The notes: a model not told the origin generated them from the sequence alone. Shown: positions 27,224-38,390, numbered from the stretch's first letter. The stretch is DNA of 64,000 nucleotides from Pseudomonas beijingensis (GCF_030687295.1 NZ_CP117425.1:4406001-4470000), one strand, 5' to 3'. Made by a program: numbers and translations.

Positions 27224-28114
27224 ATGGCTCGGGCAATCTGGAAAGGCGCAATCAGTTTCGGGCTGGTCCACATTCCTGTCGCGCTGGTGTCGGCCACCTC
27301 TTCCCAGGGTGTGGATTTTGACTGGCTGGACAAACGCAGCATGGACCCGGTGGGCTACAAGCGGGTCAACAAGGTCACGGGCAAGGAAGTGACCAAGGAA
27401 GACATCGTCAAGGGCGTCCAGTACCAGAAAGGCCAGTACGTGCTACTCAGCGAAGAGGAAATCCGCTCCGCCCACCCCAAGTCCACCCAGACCATTGATA
27501 TCTTTTCCTTTGTCGACAGCGAGAAGATCCCCCTGCAAAACATCGACACGCCTTACTTTCTCGCTCCCGACAAGCGTGGCGGCAAAGTCTACGCCTTGCT
27601 GCGTGAAACCCTGGTCAAGACCAACAAAGTAGCCCTGGCCCACGTCGTGCTGCATACCCGCCAGCACCTGGCCGCCCTCATGCCCCTGGAATCGGCCCTG
27701 GTGCTGGTGATGCTGCGCTGGCCCGCGGAGGTACGCGAGCTGGATATCCTGGAACTGGGTGACGAAGTCACGAACCCGACCCTGGCCAAGGGCGAGCTGG
27801 AAATGGCCAAGCGCCTGGTGCAGGACATGAGCGCCGACTGGGAGCCGCAAGAGTACCGGGACAGTTTTGAAGACAAGATCATGGAGCTGGTGGAGAAAAA
27901 GGCCAACGAAGGCCGCCTCGAAGCCGTGGAGACCGATCCAGGCGAAGAACAACGCAAGACCGCCGATGTCATCGACCTGACCGAGCTGCTCAAGCGCAGC
28001 CTGGGCGGCAAGGGCAAGGCCAACGACAAATCCGCCGGGAAGGCGCCTGCAAAACCTGCGAAACCCCGCAAATCCGCTCCTGCCAAAAAAGCCACCAAGG
28101 CCTCCCAGGGCTAA
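27224..28114 (+). CDS. ku: Ku homodimeric DNA end-binding protein (NHEJ)
   Basis: 296 residues. The bacterial Ku core is clear from MARAIWKGAISFGLVHIPV and the HTRQHLAALMP and ALVLVMLRWPAEVR segments. The C terminus is Lys/Ala/Pro-rich (KGKANDKSAGKAPAKPAKPR...), as in other bacterial Ku proteins, where the basic tail binds DNA and recruits LigD. It binds broken DNA ends and threads LigD onto them. ligD follows 33 bases downstream. The ATG is at 27224; the longer open frame upstream overlaps the REP. Confidence 0.93.
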   Translation: MARAIWKGAISFGLVHIPVALVSATSSQGVDFDWLDKRSMDPVGYKRVNKVTGKEVTKEDIVKGVQYQKGQYVLLSEEEIRSAHPKSTQTIDIFSFVDSEKIPLQNIDTPYFLAPDKRGGKVYALLRETLVKTNKVALAHVVLHTRQHLAALMPLESALVLVMLRWPAEVRELDILELGDEVTNPTLAKGELEMAKRLVQDMSADWEPQEYRDSFEDKIMELVEKKANEGRLEAVETDPGEEQRKTADVIDLTELLKRSLGGKGKANDKSAGKAPAKPAKPRKSAPAKKATKASQG

Positions 28115-28147
28115 AACCCTGGCGCGTGCTATACAAGGGAATCTGTC

Positions 28148-30143
28148 ATGGCCAACGCCGAGAGTGAATCTGCTCGTTTATCCAATGCCGAATCGGGCGC
28201 AACGACGCCCCGCAATCCTGGCCGAGGGGGAACGGCAGCCCCTGGCAACCGCCTGCCCGAACGCCTGGCGCCGCAGTTGGCGACGCCCGTGGAGGAGCCA
28301 CCCACCGGTGAATGGCGCTATGAAGTCCAATTCCACGGTTATCGACTGCTAAGCCGCATCGAACACGGCGAAGTCCGGTTATACAACCGTAACCACCAAG
28401 ACTGGACGGATCGACTGAAGCTGCATGCCGACGCCGTGGCCGGATTGGGTCTGGGGGACAGTTGGCTGGACGGCGAGTTGGTCCTGCTCGATGAAACCGG
28501 TCACTCCGATTTCGCGGCCCTGCGCCAGGCGTTCGAAATCAGCCGCACGGTCGACATGGTGTATTTCCTGTTCGATGCGCCCTTTCTCAATGGCGTAGAC
28601 CTGCGCCAGGCACCGGTGGAGGAACGCCGCGCCGCGCTGAAAAAAGCCCTCAGCAACAACGCCAGCAAGCGCCTGCGTTTTTCCGAATCGTTTTCCGCCA
28701 GCCAGCACGATATGTTCGAAAGCGCCATCGCGCTGTCACTGGACAGCGTGGTCGGCAAACGCCAGGGCAGCCCTTATATGTCCCAGCGAAGCGCCGATTG
28801 GGTAAAGCTCAAGTGCCGGTTGCGCCAAGCCTTCGTTATCGTCGGGTTCACCCGCCCCCAAGGCAAGCGCAGCGGGTTTCGGCGCGCTGCTGCTGGCTGT
28901 CAACGAGCCAATGGGGCTGGTGTATGCCGGCCGGGTCGGCACAGGATTCAGCCAGGTACAAATCAAACAACTGCATGAGCAACTGTGTGCACAGCAGCGC
29001 GAGACCTCGCCGCTGGCTGCGCCGCTCAAGGGGGCGCAGGGACGCGGCGTGCAATGGGTCGAGCCGACCCTGACCTGTGAAGTCGAGTCCACCGAGTGGA
29101 CCCGCGATAGTCAGGTGCGGCAGGCTATTTTCCTGGGCTTGCCGACCAATAAGTCCGCCAGCAAGGTGGTTCGTGAGCAGCCCTTGCCGATAAAGCCCAC
29201 CACGCTAAAACCCCAGCGTCGCAAAAAAGCCGGCACGGCCAAAGTCGACGGGGTGACGATCACCCACCCCGAGCGGGTCATCGACAGTGTCAGCGGCGTG
29301 CAAAAGGCCGAGCTGGCGCAATATTACCTGGACATCGCCCCTTGGATCCTGCCGCACCTCAAGTTGCGCCCGGTCGCACTGCTGCGGGCACCGGACGGTA
29401 TCGGCGAAGAACTGTTCTTTCAAAAACACGCCGAGCGCCTGGAGATCCCCCACATCAAGCAGCTGGATCCGCAACTGGACCCAGGCCATGCAGCCCTGAT
29501 GGAAATCGATGATATCCACGCGCTGGTCGGCGCGGCGCAGATGGGCACGGTGGAACTGCACACTTGGGCCGCGACCCACGACCGGATCGAGACACCAGAC
29601 CTGTTTGTCCTGGACTTGGACCCGGACCCGTCACTGCCCTGGAGCGCCATGATCGAGGCGACCCGCATGACTTTGGCGGTGCTCGACGAACTGGGCTTGC
29701 AGGCCTTCCTCAAGACCAGCGGTGGCAAAGGCATGCACGTGATCGTGCCCTTGGCGAGAAATGAAGGTTGGGACACCATCAAGGCGTTCGCCAAAGCCAT
29801 CTCCCAGTTCCTGGCCCGGCAAATGCCCGAGCGCATCACCGCCACCATGGGACCGAAGAACCGCGTCGGAAAAATATTCGTCGACTACCTGCGCAACGCC
29901 CGCGGGGCCAGCACGGTGGCCGCTTACTCGGTACGCGCCAGGCCAGGCCTGCCAGTCTCGGTGCCGATTGCCCGGGACGAGCTGCAGACCCTGCGCAACG
30001 CCCAGCAATGGGACATCTATACCGCGCTGGAACGGGCCAAGGGCTTGGACGCCGCCCCTTGGGAAGGCTACAACCACCGCCAGCGGATTACGGCGAAGAT
30101 GTGGGAGCAACTGGATGCGCAAAAACCCGAGGCACAAGGATGA
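28148..30143 (+). pseudogene. ligD: LigD NHEJ ligase-polymerase, frameshifted, without PE domain and with altered ligase motifs
   Basis: Two frames joined by one extra T in GGGTTTCGG (28877-28879); removing it restores KRSGFGALLLAVNEP and 664 residues. That is shorter than the usual 800 or more because no N-terminal phosphoesterase domain is present; only a GATTPR-like scrap near residue 18 recalls it. In the ligase domain motif I, normally E-x-K-x-D-G-Y-R, reads EVQFHGYR: the adenylated Lys is Gln and the Asp is His. Motif IV (EGxVxK) reads DSVVGK. The C-terminal primase-polymerase domain looks complete: HPERVID, FQKHAERL, the metal-binding DLDPD and TSGGKGMHV. Even with the frame corrected it would be a polymerase with a probably dead ligase. 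Confidence 0.85.
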
Positions 30144-30152
30144 GTGCAGTGT

Positions 30153-31052
30153 TCAGATCCAGACGAAGATCGCCAGCAAACCGCCGAAAAAAGCCCACTT
30201 CTGCAGGTAATACAGCGTGCGGTTGCGCTTCTTCAGGGCCTTGCCTTGCAAGCGGATCTTGTAGAGTTTGGAGAAGGCCCGGTTCAGACCGCCCGTCTTG
30301 TCGCCCGCGTCGTTGGGCGCACCGGCCGCCGCCATTACGGTGCGACTGAACCAGCGGTTGAATGCGGTGGCCCAGCGAAACTTCATCGGCCGTTCCACGT
30401 CGCAGAACAGAATGATGCGGTCGTGGGCGGTGGTGTTCTCGGCGTAATGGATGAACGTTTCGTCGAAAATTACCGCCTCGCCATCACGCCAATGATACGG
30501 CTCGCCATCGACATTGATGTAGCAGCCGGCATCATTGGGCGTTTCCAGGCCCAGGTGATACCGATAGGAGCCGGCATACGGGTCACGGTGGCGGACCAGC
30601 TTCGAGCCCGGCGGTAACTCGGCAAACATCGCCGCCTTGATCGACCCGATGCTCTGCACCAGTTCGGTGGTGCGTGGGCACAGTTTCATGGCCGACGGAT
30701 GGCTGTCGCCGTACCACTTCAGGTAGAAACGCTTCCAGCCGGTCTTGAAGAACGAGTTGAAGCCCACGTCGTCGTACTGATTGGAACGCTTGATCTCCCC
30801 CGCGTGCAGCAGGCTCTGGCCTTCGGCCCGGATTTCTTCCCAATGGGCCTGCAACGGACTCAGGTCGGGGAACTGCGCCGGGCTCAGGAAGGGCCTGTTG
30901 GGCAGTTTCGAGCACAGGTAAAGCAGGCAATTGATCGGTGCGAGAAAGGATGAATGATCGCTCAACTGGCGTCCGATCTTATGCCGCACGCGCCCGCGCA
31001 GGTGAACGTAGCCAATGGAGAGGAGGTAGATCGCGACAATGATGAGCTTCAC
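30153..31052 (-). CDS. lpxO: LpxO-type lipid A hydroxylase (aspartyl/asparaginyl beta-hydroxylase family)
   Basis: 299 residues. Hydrophobic segments at both ends (MKLIIVAIYLLSIGYV and WAFFGGLLAIFVWI) would anchor it at the inner membrane. The Fe(II)/2-oxoglutarate site is visible in LVRHRDPYAGSYRYHLGL (H-x-D) and FDETFIHYAEN (distal His) followed by the 2-OG-binding Arg region. LpxO adds a 2-hydroxyl to a lipid A acyl chain. It converges on ligD with a 9-base gap. Confidence 0.87.
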   Translation of the reverse strand: MKLIIVAIYLLSIGYVHLRGRVRHKIGRQLSDHSSFLAPINCLLYLCSKLPNRPFLSPAQFPDLSPLQAHWEEIRAEGQSLLHAGEIKRSNQYDDVGFNSFFKTGWKRFYLKWYGDSHPSAMKLCPRTTELVQSIGSIKAAMFAELPPGSKLVRHRDPYAGSYRYHLGLETPNDAGCYINVDGEPYHWRDGEAVIFDETFIHYAENTTAHDRIILFCDVERPMKFRWATAFNRWFSRTVMAAAGAPNDAGDKTGGLNRAFSKLYKIRLQGKALKKRNRTLYYLQKWAFFGGLLAIFVWI

Positions 31053-31457
31053 GAAAGTCCGTCACAATGCAGGAGTGAACAGGCTGCGTCTCCGGGCCAG
31101 CCAAGCGGCAAGGGAGATGGCATGGGGTGAGGTGGCATTTTAGCCACAGTTTGTAACCAAAAGTTATCCTGAAGTTGTGAAAAACTGTCTTGTCCGGGCA
31201 ATACCCTATCGTTTATCCGGCCAGATCAGTACAATCGCCGCCAATTATCACGCGCCCCCTTTGGCCGATACCGCAAATCACGGTTTCGGCGCACGTCTAC
31301 CCGGGCCAGGCGCTCCGTATGCTGCTGTCCTCTTATGCCGGATGGACCCTTGCGCTTGCGACCACGACGCCTTTGCGCGGTCGGAACGTGCGCAAACAGG
31401 TACTGAACAGGTACTGCCGCACCCTTAGCTACTCTGAATGTTCCGCAGGATAAACCT
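31053..31457. other. Intergenic region between lpxO and the ABC-F gene
   Basis: 405 bases carrying the divergent promoters of lpxO and the ABC-F gene. A possible plus-strand promoter is TTGTCC (31190-31195) with TTATCC 17 bases later. No REP, terminator or supported short gene is visible. Confidence 0.45.
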
Positions 31458-33047
<1,590 letters not shown>

Positions 33048-33076
33048 ATAGAGCCCTTAGCTGCACGCTGCAAGTG

Positions 33077-33109
33077 AAAAGCCCTGTCCATTGCGACAGG
33101 GCTTTTTGC
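33077..33109. terminator. Intrinsic terminator after the ABC-F gene
   Basis: AAAAGCCCTGTC at 33077 and GACAGGGCTTTTT form a stem of about 12 bp around a CATTGC loop, followed by T residues on the plus strand and by A-rich sequence that makes it usable on either strand. It begins 30 bases after the stop codon. Confidence 0.9.
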
Positions 33110-33129
33110 GTATTCCAAGGGTAAAAACC

Positions 33130-33212
33130 TGTGGGAGCGAGCTTGCTCGCGATGAGGCCCTGACAATCGTATTGCCTGCCCCACCGCCATCGCGAGCAAG
33201 CTCGCTCCCACA
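33130..33212. repeat. REP pair (TGTGGGAGCGAGCTTGCTCGCGAT type)
   Basis: Left arm starts at 33130 and right arm ends at 33212, in the 363-base spacer between the ABC-F gene and the MFS gene. Confidence 0.85.
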
Positions 33213-33256
33213 CTGGATTTGGGGTGTACGCAGCATTTGTGTACGCCACAAAATCC

Positions 33257-33280
33257 TGTGGGAGCGAGCTTGCTCGCGAT
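33257..33280. repeat. Single REP copy
   Basis: One TGTGGGAGCGAGCTTGCTCGCGAT unit without an inverted partner, 45 bases after the preceding REP pair. The rest of this spacer, up to 33410, shows no other feature. Confidence 0.8.
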
Positions 33281-33410
33281 GGCGTCAGCACACACAGCAT
33301 CAATCCAGCCTGAACACCCAGTCTCCCCAAGACATTTAGTTAGCCTGCTTTCTTTTATCCTCACCTCGCGCCATGATGAGGCTCTCTTACCGCTGCCCGC
33401 GAACGAGCCC

Positions 33411-34604
33411 ATGCCCACGCCCTCCTCTGCTCCCAGCTCCTTGTCGATCACCCTGCAGATCGTCTCCATCGTTTTCTACACCTTCATCGCGTTTCTCTGC
33501 ATCGGCCTGCCGATTGCCGTGTTGCCCGGGTATGTCCACGAACAGCTGGGCTTCAGCGCGGTGGTGGCCGGGTTGACCATCGGTTCACAGTACCTGGCGA
33601 CCCTGCTCAGCCGCCCCATGGCCGGGCGCTTCTCAGACAGCCTCGGCACCAAGCGCGCCATCGTCTATGGGTTGTCGGGGATTGTGCTCAGCGGGGTGCT
33701 GACGCTGGTCTCGACCTTGCTGCAAAGCTTTGCGCTAACCAGCCTGTTGATTCTGATCGCCGGCCGCCTGCTGCTCGGCGTGGCCCAGGGGCTGATTGGC
33801 GTGGGCACCATCAGTTGGTGCATGGGTCAGGTGGGGGTGGAGCACACGGCCCGCTCGATTTCCTGGAACGGCATCGCCTCGTACGGGGCTATCGCGATTG
33901 GCGCACCGCTGGGGGTGGTGATGGTCAGTGAATTGGGTTTTGCCAGCCTGGGCATCGCCCTGTCATTGCTGGCGGGTGCTGCACTGTTGATGATTCGCAA
34001 CAAGCCGTCGGTGCCGGTCATTCGCGGCGAGCGCTTGCCTTTCTGGGCGGTGTTTGCGCGCATTGCGCCGTACGGCGCGGGCCTGAGCCTGGCGTCGATC
34101 GGCTACGGCACGCTCACCACGTTCATCACACTGTTTTACATCAGCCGCGGCTGGACCGGCGCGGCGTGGTGCCTGACAGTCTTCGGCATCTGCTTCATCC
34201 TCGCGCGATTGGTGTTCATTTCCAGCATCGCCCGCTTCGGTGGCTTCAACTCGGCCATTGCCTGCATGAGCATCGAAACCCTCGGGCTGGTATTGCTGTG
34301 GCTGGCGCCGTCCACCCCGTTCGCCCTGGTCGGTGCCGGGCTGGCCGGCTTCGGGCTGTCGTTGGTGTACCCGGCGCTGGGGGTGGAGGCCATCAAGCAA
34401 GTGCCGAACACCAGCCGTGGTGCGGGTTTGAGCGCCTACGCGGTGTTCTTTGACCTGGCGCTGGCGATTGCCGGCCCGCTGATGGGCGCGGTGGCATTGA
34501 ACTTGGGTTATTCGTCGATCTTCTTCTGTGCCGCGTTGCTGTCGGTCAGCGGACTGGGGCTGACTTTGCTGCTGCGTCGCCGGGCCACAAATGCACCTTA
34601 TTGA
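33411..34604 (+). CDS. MFS transporter, YhhS-like
   Basis: 397 residues with about twelve hydrophobic helices. The loop 2-3 motif reads SRPMAGRFSDSLGTKRAIVYG, the MFS signature region between helices 2 and 3. The overall pattern resembles the YhhS/YfcJ drug-efflux-like branch. The substrate cannot be inferred. I place the start at ATG 33411, just before a Ser/Pro-rich cytoplasmic tail; the open frame extends upstream through a REP, which is not coding. Confidence 0.82.
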   Translation: MPTPSSAPSSLSITLQIVSIVFYTFIAFLCIGLPIAVLPGYVHEQLGFSAVVAGLTIGSQYLATLLSRPMAGRFSDSLGTKRAIVYGLSGIVLSGVLTLVSTLLQSFALTSLLILIAGRLLLGVAQGLIGVGTISWCMGQVGVEHTARSISWNGIASYGAIAIGAPLGVVMVSELGFASLGIALSLLAGAALLMIRNKPSVPVIRGERLPFWAVFARIAPYGAGLSLASIGYGTLTTFITLFYISRGWTGAAWCLTVFGICFILARLVFISSIARFGGFNSAIACMSIETLGLVLLWLAPSTPFALVGAGLAGFGLSLVYPALGVEAIKQVPNTSRGAGLSAYAVFFDLALAIAGPLMGAVALNLGYSSIFFCAALLSVSGLGLTLLLRRRATNAPY

Positions 34605-34664
34605 TCGTAATGCTGTTCACTGCCGTTTTTGTTTTGAGAAGGTCCGGTATTTACTTGTTCTTGT

Positions 34665-34923
34665 GTGTATATCCGTTATTTAGGTAACGGCGGCCTATGG
34701 TTCCGCTCTTACAGCGGGTCACTTTTGAAGAGCGCAAAAGTAACCAAAACGCTTCTGCCCCGCCACTCGGTGCCTCGCCTAGGCTCGGCATGCCTGAACG
34801 CAGGCATTGCTCCGTGGGCCGCCGCGAAGGGCCATCCATGGCCCAGCGCGGCTATCCCGGCATCCATGCCGGGTTGCCCACTGCGCAATACCTTCGTTCA
34901 GCCATCGTGGTTAACGGGGCGCC
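34665..34923 (+). repeat. Long repeat element, copy A
   Basis: About 260 bases starting GTGTATATCCGTT and ending TTAACGGGGC. It shares most of its length, in opposite orientation, with copy B at 35220-35496; identical blocks include GCCATCCATGGCCCAGCGCG and CGGCATCCATGCCGGGTTGC. Internal palindromes (CCATGG, GGCATCCATGCC) are present. Short open frames within it vary between copies and are not supported as genes. It has the character of a dispersed non-coding repeat of Pseudomonas. Confidence 0.8.
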
Positions 34924-34988
34924 CGAGATCAACGTCCTCCACGAGGCGGCCTGATAGCCGACCTGGTTCTGGGTGACCGCGTTTCTCC

Positions 34989-35078
34989 TGTGGGAACGAG
35001 CCTGCTCGCGATGGCGGTGGTTCAATCACATGGATGTTGGGTTTGCTGGCCTCATCGCGAGCAAGCTCGCTCCCACAG
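34989..35078. repeat. REP pair between the two long repeat copies
   Basis: Left arm TGTGGGAACGAGCCTGCTCGCGAT from 34989 (two substitutions) and right arm ending at 35078. It lies inside the 300-base spacer between copies A and B of the long repeat. Confidence 0.8.
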
Positions 35079-35122
35079 GTGATCTTGGGCGTTCATAAGT
35101 CTTGTGTTCACCACAGGCCCAT

Positions 35123-35146
35123 TGTGGGAGCGAGCTTGATCGCGAT
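35123..35146. repeat. Single REP copy, one base changed
   Basis: TGTGGGAGCGAGCTTGATCGCGAT, differing from the usual unit by one base (GATC for GCTC), without an inverted partner. Confidence 0.75.
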
Positions 35147-35190
35147 AGCGGTGGTTCAGCCACCTAGATGCCGGCCTGCTCTTGCTTTGG

Positions 35191-35218
35191 CTCTTGATCT
35201 TGATCTTGATCTTGATCT
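35191..35218. repeat. Hexanucleotide tandem repeat (CTTGAT)n
   Basis: Four and a half perfect units of CTTGAT directly before long repeat copy B. It is too short to be a gene, but such tracts change copy number readily, so it could be a strain marker. Confidence 0.8.
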
Positions 35219-35219
35219 G

Positions 35220-35496
35220 GACGCCCCGTTAAACCACGCTGGCCGAACGCAGGCATTGTGGAGTGGGCAACCCGGCATGGATGCCGGGATAGCCGCGCTG
35301 GGCCATGGATGGCCCTTCGCGGCGGGCCCACGGAGCAATGCCGGAGTGAGGGCACACCGAGCCTAGGCGAGGTGCCGAGTGGTGGGGCAAAGCGCTTTTG
35401 GTTACTTTTGGCTGGTCCGGCTCCCGGCTCTTCCAAAAGTGACCCGCCGTAAGGGCGGAACCCTAAGCCGCCGTTACCGCAGCAACGGATATACAC
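35220..35496 (-). repeat. Long repeat element, copy B, inverted relative to copy A
   Basis: About 277 bases; its reverse complement begins GTGTATATCCGTTGCTGCGG and aligns over nearly all of copy A, with a small insertion after the CACTTTTGGAAGAG block (GCCGGGAGCCGGACCAGC). The pair could form a very large cruciform or mediate inversion of the roughly 300-base segment between them. Confidence 0.8.
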
Positions 35497-35520
35497 ACCA
35501 TCCTAATTGATCGGTCATCC

Positions 35521-36558
35521 TCATTGATCAGCCGTCCTCATCCCCGCCCGGGTTGGCTTGCCCAAGGCCTCGCCAAAGAAGCGGCCGGCCTCGGAAATCA
35601 TGGTGCGGTGGATGTCCTTGCGGTCGACCCCGTCAGCATCCGTGCACAGCGCTGGCATCGCGGCAATCTGCTCGTCGGTGCACGGCGCCAGGAAGACAAA
35701 ATGGCCAGCGCCGGCCAAGGTCTTGAAATCCGGTGCGGTGGGCAGCTTGCGGGCCAAAGCGGCGGCATTCTTGTCGAAAGCCACGAGTTTGTCGCCATCG
35801 CCGCTGTACAACAGCACCGGCACATGGACATCGGCCAGGGTGTGACGGCCAAATTTCAGGCTCAACGGCGCCATCAGCAGCAATGCCCGGACCCTGGGAT
35901 CGGCCACCGGTTGCAGGTCATCGCGGTCAGCGATCAGTTCGCCCTGGGTGTTGCAGGCATCACGGTCGTCCGGCCGCTCCACGCAGTAACGGCGCAAGCG
36001 ATTGAGGTCCGGCGTCGCGCCGGACAGGATCAGCGCGGTTTCGCCACCGGCCGAATAGCCGATCACCCCGACCTGCCCGGCGTTAACGAACGGCGACAGC
36101 ATCGGATCATTGAGCGTTGCGGTAATGGCTTCGGAAATCTGGATCGGCCGCCCATACAGGTTGCTCAGGGTGCCAAGCCGGCTGTGATCCTGGGCATTGT
36201 CGCCGGGATGAATCACCGCCACCACGACAAATCCCTTGCGCGCCAGCGAAGTGGCCAAGTCATGCAGGGCCAGCGGCGTGCCGGTATTGCCGTGGGACAA
36301 CATCAACAGCGGAAAGCGGCCGATGGCGATCTGGGCGTCCGGCGCGGCGTCGATCTGGTAGCCACCTAGCAGGCTGGATTGTTCCCGGTCGATGGACGGA
36401 TAGAAGGCGATAGCGTGCATCGGCTGCTGATCCAGCGGATCGAGAAAGCTCAGCTCATGGAAGCCAGCGCTCCAATGCGGATGCGGCCCCGGTGCGGCCT
36501 GCACGGAACCGAGACTGGCAAACAAGCAAAGCAGCAGCGTTGCACCAAAACGTGTCAT
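35521..36558 (-). CDS. Secreted alpha/beta hydrolase, dienelactone-hydrolase/PAF-AH-like
   Basis: 345 residues from the ATG at 36558 (AAGGTGG upstream), which gives a signal peptide MTRFGATLLLCLFASLGSVQAA. The fold is recognised from FPLLMLSHGNTG, the nucleophile elbow VIGYSAGGETA, the acid loop LLYSGDGDKLVAFD and the His region LAGAGHFVFLAPC. It should hydrolyse an ester or amide in the periplasm; the substrate is unknown. The longer open frame upstream lacks a ribosome site. Confidence 0.8.
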   Translation of the reverse strand: MTRFGATLLLCLFASLGSVQAAPGPHPHWSAGFHELSFLDPLDQQPMHAIAFYPSIDREQSSLLGGYQIDAAPDAQIAIGRFPLLMLSHGNTGTPLALHDLATSLARKGFVVVAVIHPGDNAQDHSRLGTLSNLYGRPIQISEAITATLNDPMLSPFVNAGQVGVIGYSAGGETALILSGATPDLNRLRRYCVERPDDRDACNTQGELIADRDDLQPVADPRVRALLLMAPLSLKFGRHTLADVHVPVLLYSGDGDKLVAFDKNAAALARKLPTAPDFKTLAGAGHFVFLAPCTDEQIAAMPALCTDADGVDRKDIHRTMISEAGRFFGEALGKPTRAGMRTADQ

Positions 36559-36742
36559 CGAATCGTCCACCTTCACCAGCGCACGGGAAGGCTCCGTCGC
36601 TCGTCGCCTTGGCCGTGCATAACCTGCGCCAGAATCCCCGGCGCCGAATGCAGCAAAACCCTGCATCCCGGCCATCCAATGACCACGAGAATACAGGGTT
36701 TTGCGAAGGTTGCCCGAAGCACTTGGTGCCTTTACGCAGGTT

Positions 36743-37351
36743 TTACGCAGCGGCGAATTGTTCGCCGATCTGCGCATGGGCTTCACTCATGCCCTTGCTA
36801 CGCATGTCGTCGCCCTTGGCGAGCCCTTCCGCACGGACAAATTCGATCTCGGTAATGCCCAGGAAACCAAACATCACTTTCAGATAATCCTCATGGCCTG
36901 CACCACTAGGCTGCCCGGCATGCAAACCACCGGCGGTGGAAACGATCACCAGCTTCTTGCCACCGCACAGGCCTTCGAAGCCAGCTTCGGTGTAGCGGAA
37001 CGTCTGGCCGGCCACGGCAATGCGGTCGATCCAGGCCTTGAGTTGGGTCGGAATGCTGAAGTTGTACATCGGCGCGGCGATAACCAGCGCATCCGCCGCC
37101 TGAAACTCTGCCATTGTCTCGGCGCTAAGGTCCGCTTCGTACTTGAGTGCGGCGTCGCGCAATTCAGCACTGGTACCTGCGGCAACCAGCGTCTGGGCGG
37201 AAAAATGGCTGATGGCGTCGGCGGCCAGGTCACGATAGGTGACGGTGATACCTGGCTCGGCCGCTTTCCAGGCTTCAACCACTTCACGGCTCAATTGGCG
37301 GGAAGCGGAGTTGTCGCCGAGGATGCTCGAATCGATGTGCAGCAGTTTCAT
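36743..37351 (-). CDS. azoR: FMN-dependent NADH-azoreductase
   Basis: 202 residues, flavodoxin-like fold. [21 protein letters not shown] binds FMN phosphate, and [18 protein letters not shown] and STAGGLHAG complete the flavin and dimer interface as in AzoR. It reduces azo compounds and quinones with NADH. It is transcribed divergently from the LysR gene at 37480 across 128 bases, the usual arrangement for azoR and its regulator. Confidence 0.92.
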   Translation of the reverse strand: MKLLHIDSSILGDNSASRQLSREVVEAWKAAEPGITVTYRDLAADAISHFSAQTLVAAGTSAELRDAALKYEADLSAETMAEFQAADALVIAAPMYNFSIPTQLKAWIDRIAVAGQTFRYTEAGFEGLCGGKKLVIVSTAGGLHAGQPSGAGHEDYLKVMFGFLGITEIEFVRAEGLAKGDDMRSKGMSEAHAQIGEQFAAA

Positions 37352-37479
37352 GTGAGTGCTCTCCAAGTGAGGACCGCACCAGGCGATCAATTGGCGACCA
37401 TCCTATCGATGAAGCCAATGATCGATAAGTCGGCATAAATGCGATAGTTTGTCCTACTGACAGGACAATCGAGTTCAAC

Positions 37480-38390
37480 ATGCAAGACCTCAATGACTTG
37501 TATTACTTCGCCAAAGTCGTCGAAGCCGGCGGATTCGCGGCGGCCGGGCGCTTGCTGGGCATTCCCAAGTCGCGACTGTCGCGGCGTATCGCCGAGCTGG
37601 AAGAACGCCTCGGCGCCCGCCTGCTGCAGCGCACCACCCGCCAGTTGAAATTGACCGCAGTCGGCGAACCTTATCTGCGCCATTGCCAGGCGATGTTGCT
37701 GGAGGCCGAGATGGCCGACGAAGCGGTGGCGAGCATGTCCAGCGAGCCCCGTGGCCGTTTGCGGGTGTCGAGCCCGGTGGGCCTGGCCCATCAGTTCCTG
37801 CCGGTGGTGATCGAAACTTTCCTGGTGAAATACCCCCTGGTACAGCTGGAAAATGACCCTGCTCAACCGCCGGGTGGACCTGATCGGCGAAGGCATCGAC
37901 GTGGCGTTGCGCGTGCGCGACCTGGGAGACGAAGACCCACTGCTGATGACCCGGCGTTTGCGCCGGGCACGCCTGATGCTGGTGGCCAGCCCGGCGTTTG
38001 TTGAAGGGCGACGGATCGAGACCCCGGACGATCTCAAGCCGTTGCCGGTGCTCGGGGCGCTGGAAGCCGATCGCCTGGTGCATCTGCGTCTGGTCAAGGC
38101 CGATGGGCAGCAGGCCGAACTGAGCCTGGAGGCCCGCCTGGGCATCGACGACTTCATTGTGCGTCGGGCCTGCACCCTCGCCGGCCTGGGCTTCACTTTA
38201 TTGCCAAGCATGTATTGCGAGCAGGAATTGCGTGACGGCACACTGGTGGAGCTGCTGCCCTGGATGGTCATTGCCCGACGGCTGGCTCCAGGCGGTCTAC
38301 CCGCATCGGCGCGGCATGTTGCCGGCGGTGCGTGCCTGGATCGATCATTTGGTGGAAGCCTTCGAGGGCTGTGGAGAAAGAACGCTATGA
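37480..38390 (+). pseudogene. LysR-family regulator next to azoR, two frameshifts as read
   Basis: The N-terminal winged helix (MQDLNDLYYFAKVVEAGGFAAAGRLLGIPKSRLSRRIAELEERLGARL) is intact in frame 1. An extra A in the AAAA run at 37850-37853 shifts the frame; the effector domain continues as TLLNRRVDLIGEGIDVALRVRD. A second extra base in 38258-38264 (CCCTGGA) shifts it again, and the C terminus WSLPDGWLQAVYPHRRGMLP...CGERTL ends at 38390. Correcting both gives 302 residues, the normal LysR length. As written, only a truncated DNA-binding protein would be made. It probably controls the divergent azoR. Confidence 0.85.

Noticed and set aside
34697..34954. Open frames of 85-110 codons inside the long repeats at 34.7-35.5 kb
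   Set aside because: They differ in frame between the two copies and cross palindromes; the DNA, not a protein, is what is conserved between copies.
35191..35218. (CTTGAT)n as a CRISPR-like or coding repeat
   Set aside because: Six-base units without spacers; no frame or cas gene nearby.
36559..36786. Longer N terminus for the secreted hydrolase
   Set aside because: No ribosome site, and the downstream ATG gives a proper signal peptide after AAGGTGG.
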